DNA of 64,000 nt, taken from NCBI RefSeq assembly GCF_003584165.1, contig NZ_QXFJ01000007.1, positions 62,001-126,000 of the forward strand, in the 5' to 3' direction. The stretch comes from Flagellimonas aequoris (GTDB taxonomy: Bacteria > Bacteroidota > Bacteroidia > Flavobacteriales > Flavobacteriaceae). The position numbers and the translations under genes are program-made. Below, in pieces: positions 63,931 through 64,000 of the stretch; the stretch's first letter is position 1; each line of letters begins with the position of its first letter. The notes beneath the pieces were generated by a model, which was given only the letters and a program-made list of their open reading frames with translations, searched no databases and was not told where the DNA came from.

Positions 63931-64000
63931 CTAAAATTGAAAATAAATGAATGAACGATCTACACCATCATCATAGAACAATGCCATAATGAAAATCAAG
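63931..64000 (-). CDS. C-terminal end of an MBOAT (AlgI/DltB-type) O-acyltransferase, start outside window
   Basis: Only the last 22 codons are seen: L-I-F-I-M-A-L-F-Y-D-D-G-V-D-R-S-F-I-Y-F-Q-F and stop. The ending F-I-Y-F-Q-F is the characteristic C-terminus of bacterial MBOAT proteins of the AlgI type. These membrane enzymes move acetyl groups across the membrane onto a polymer. The ATG of the SGNH gene follows 3 bases after the stop, so they are one operon. Confidence 0.75.
   Translation of the reverse strand, partial: LIFIMALFYDDGVDRSFIYFQF

Noticed and set aside
1..64000. CRISPR arrays, tRNA or rRNA genes, insertion sequences and phage genes
   Set aside because: I looked for regularly spaced repeats, cloverleaf-like segments, transposase motifs and integrases and saw none that I could support.

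Overview
The window looks like a chromosomal segment of a marine-type member of the Flavobacteriaceae (Bacteroidota). The signs are gldF-gldG next to dnaN, two SusC/FecA-like TonB-dependent receptors (one paired with a DUF4249 lipoprotein), DUF4870 and DUF6799 proteins, many short signal peptides and lipoboxes, rare Shine-Dalgarno sites, and several promoters of the Bacteroidota TAnnTTTG type. A genus such as Muricauda/Flagellimonas or a relative is a guess, not a result. I see no tRNA, rRNA, CRISPR array, transposase or phage gene.

Layout. (1) 1-5769: housekeeping: end of a small monooxygenase-like gene, gldF, gldG, dnaN, a DUF4870 membrane protein and mnmE. (2) 6036-9602: DUF4249 lipoprotein plus TonB-dependent receptor. 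(3) 9631-15971, all on the minus strand: response regulator, histidine kinase, outer-membrane receptor, COG4705-like membrane protein with a fourfold repeat, PepSY-like secreted protein, PAP2 phosphatase. Matching 11-bp direct repeats lie before the regulator, the receptor and the PepSY gene, so I read this as one two-component regulon. (4) 16069-18108: a Crp/Fnr-type palindrome followed by a CxxC mini-thioredoxin, a COG0701 permease and a secreted acetolactate-decarboxylase-like protein. (5) 18115-27292: mostly single minus-strand genes (outer-membrane protein, DUF6799 protein, M1 aminopeptidase lipoprotein, secreted CGCP protein, hexapeptide acetyltransferase, unknown secreted protein), then a second two-component system. 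(6) 27412-27483: a tiny ORF followed by a very strong terminator.

(7) 27558-62921: a large surface polysaccharide (capsule/EPS) locus of Wzx/Wzy type. Its conserved edge holds a CpsB/YwqE phosphatase, a Wzc-type tyrosine kinase, an export lipoprotein, a membrane-bound 4,6-dehydratase and a DegT aminotransferase. A long plus-strand operon then makes uronic-acid nucleotides (UDP-GalA/GlcA and UDP-GalNAcA/GlcNAcA genes) and carries the flippase, glycosyltransferases, pyruvyl transferase, ATP-grasp amide ligase, EpsG-type polymerase, formyltransferase, deacetylase and asparagine-synthase homologue. The middle (about 39.9-52.2 kb) is visibly more AT-rich than the flanks. A beta-helix lipoprotein sits on the opposite strand inside the locus. 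The far end has a GT4, a degenerate PLP-fold protein, a PglC-type initiating transferase, two tandem PglD-type acetyltransferases, an FAD/NAD(P)-GNAT fusion and a free GNAT/FemAB-like protein. PglF-, PglE-, PglD- and PglC-like genes together suggest a diacetylbacillosamine-like first sugar.

(8) 62974-64000: SGNH hydrolase following the last codons of an MBOAT acyltransferase, probably an O-acetylation pair.

The most promising undescribed pieces are the terminal module at 56-63 kb, above all the FAD-GNAT fusion, and the two-component regulon with the fourfold-repeat membrane protein at 10-16 kb.
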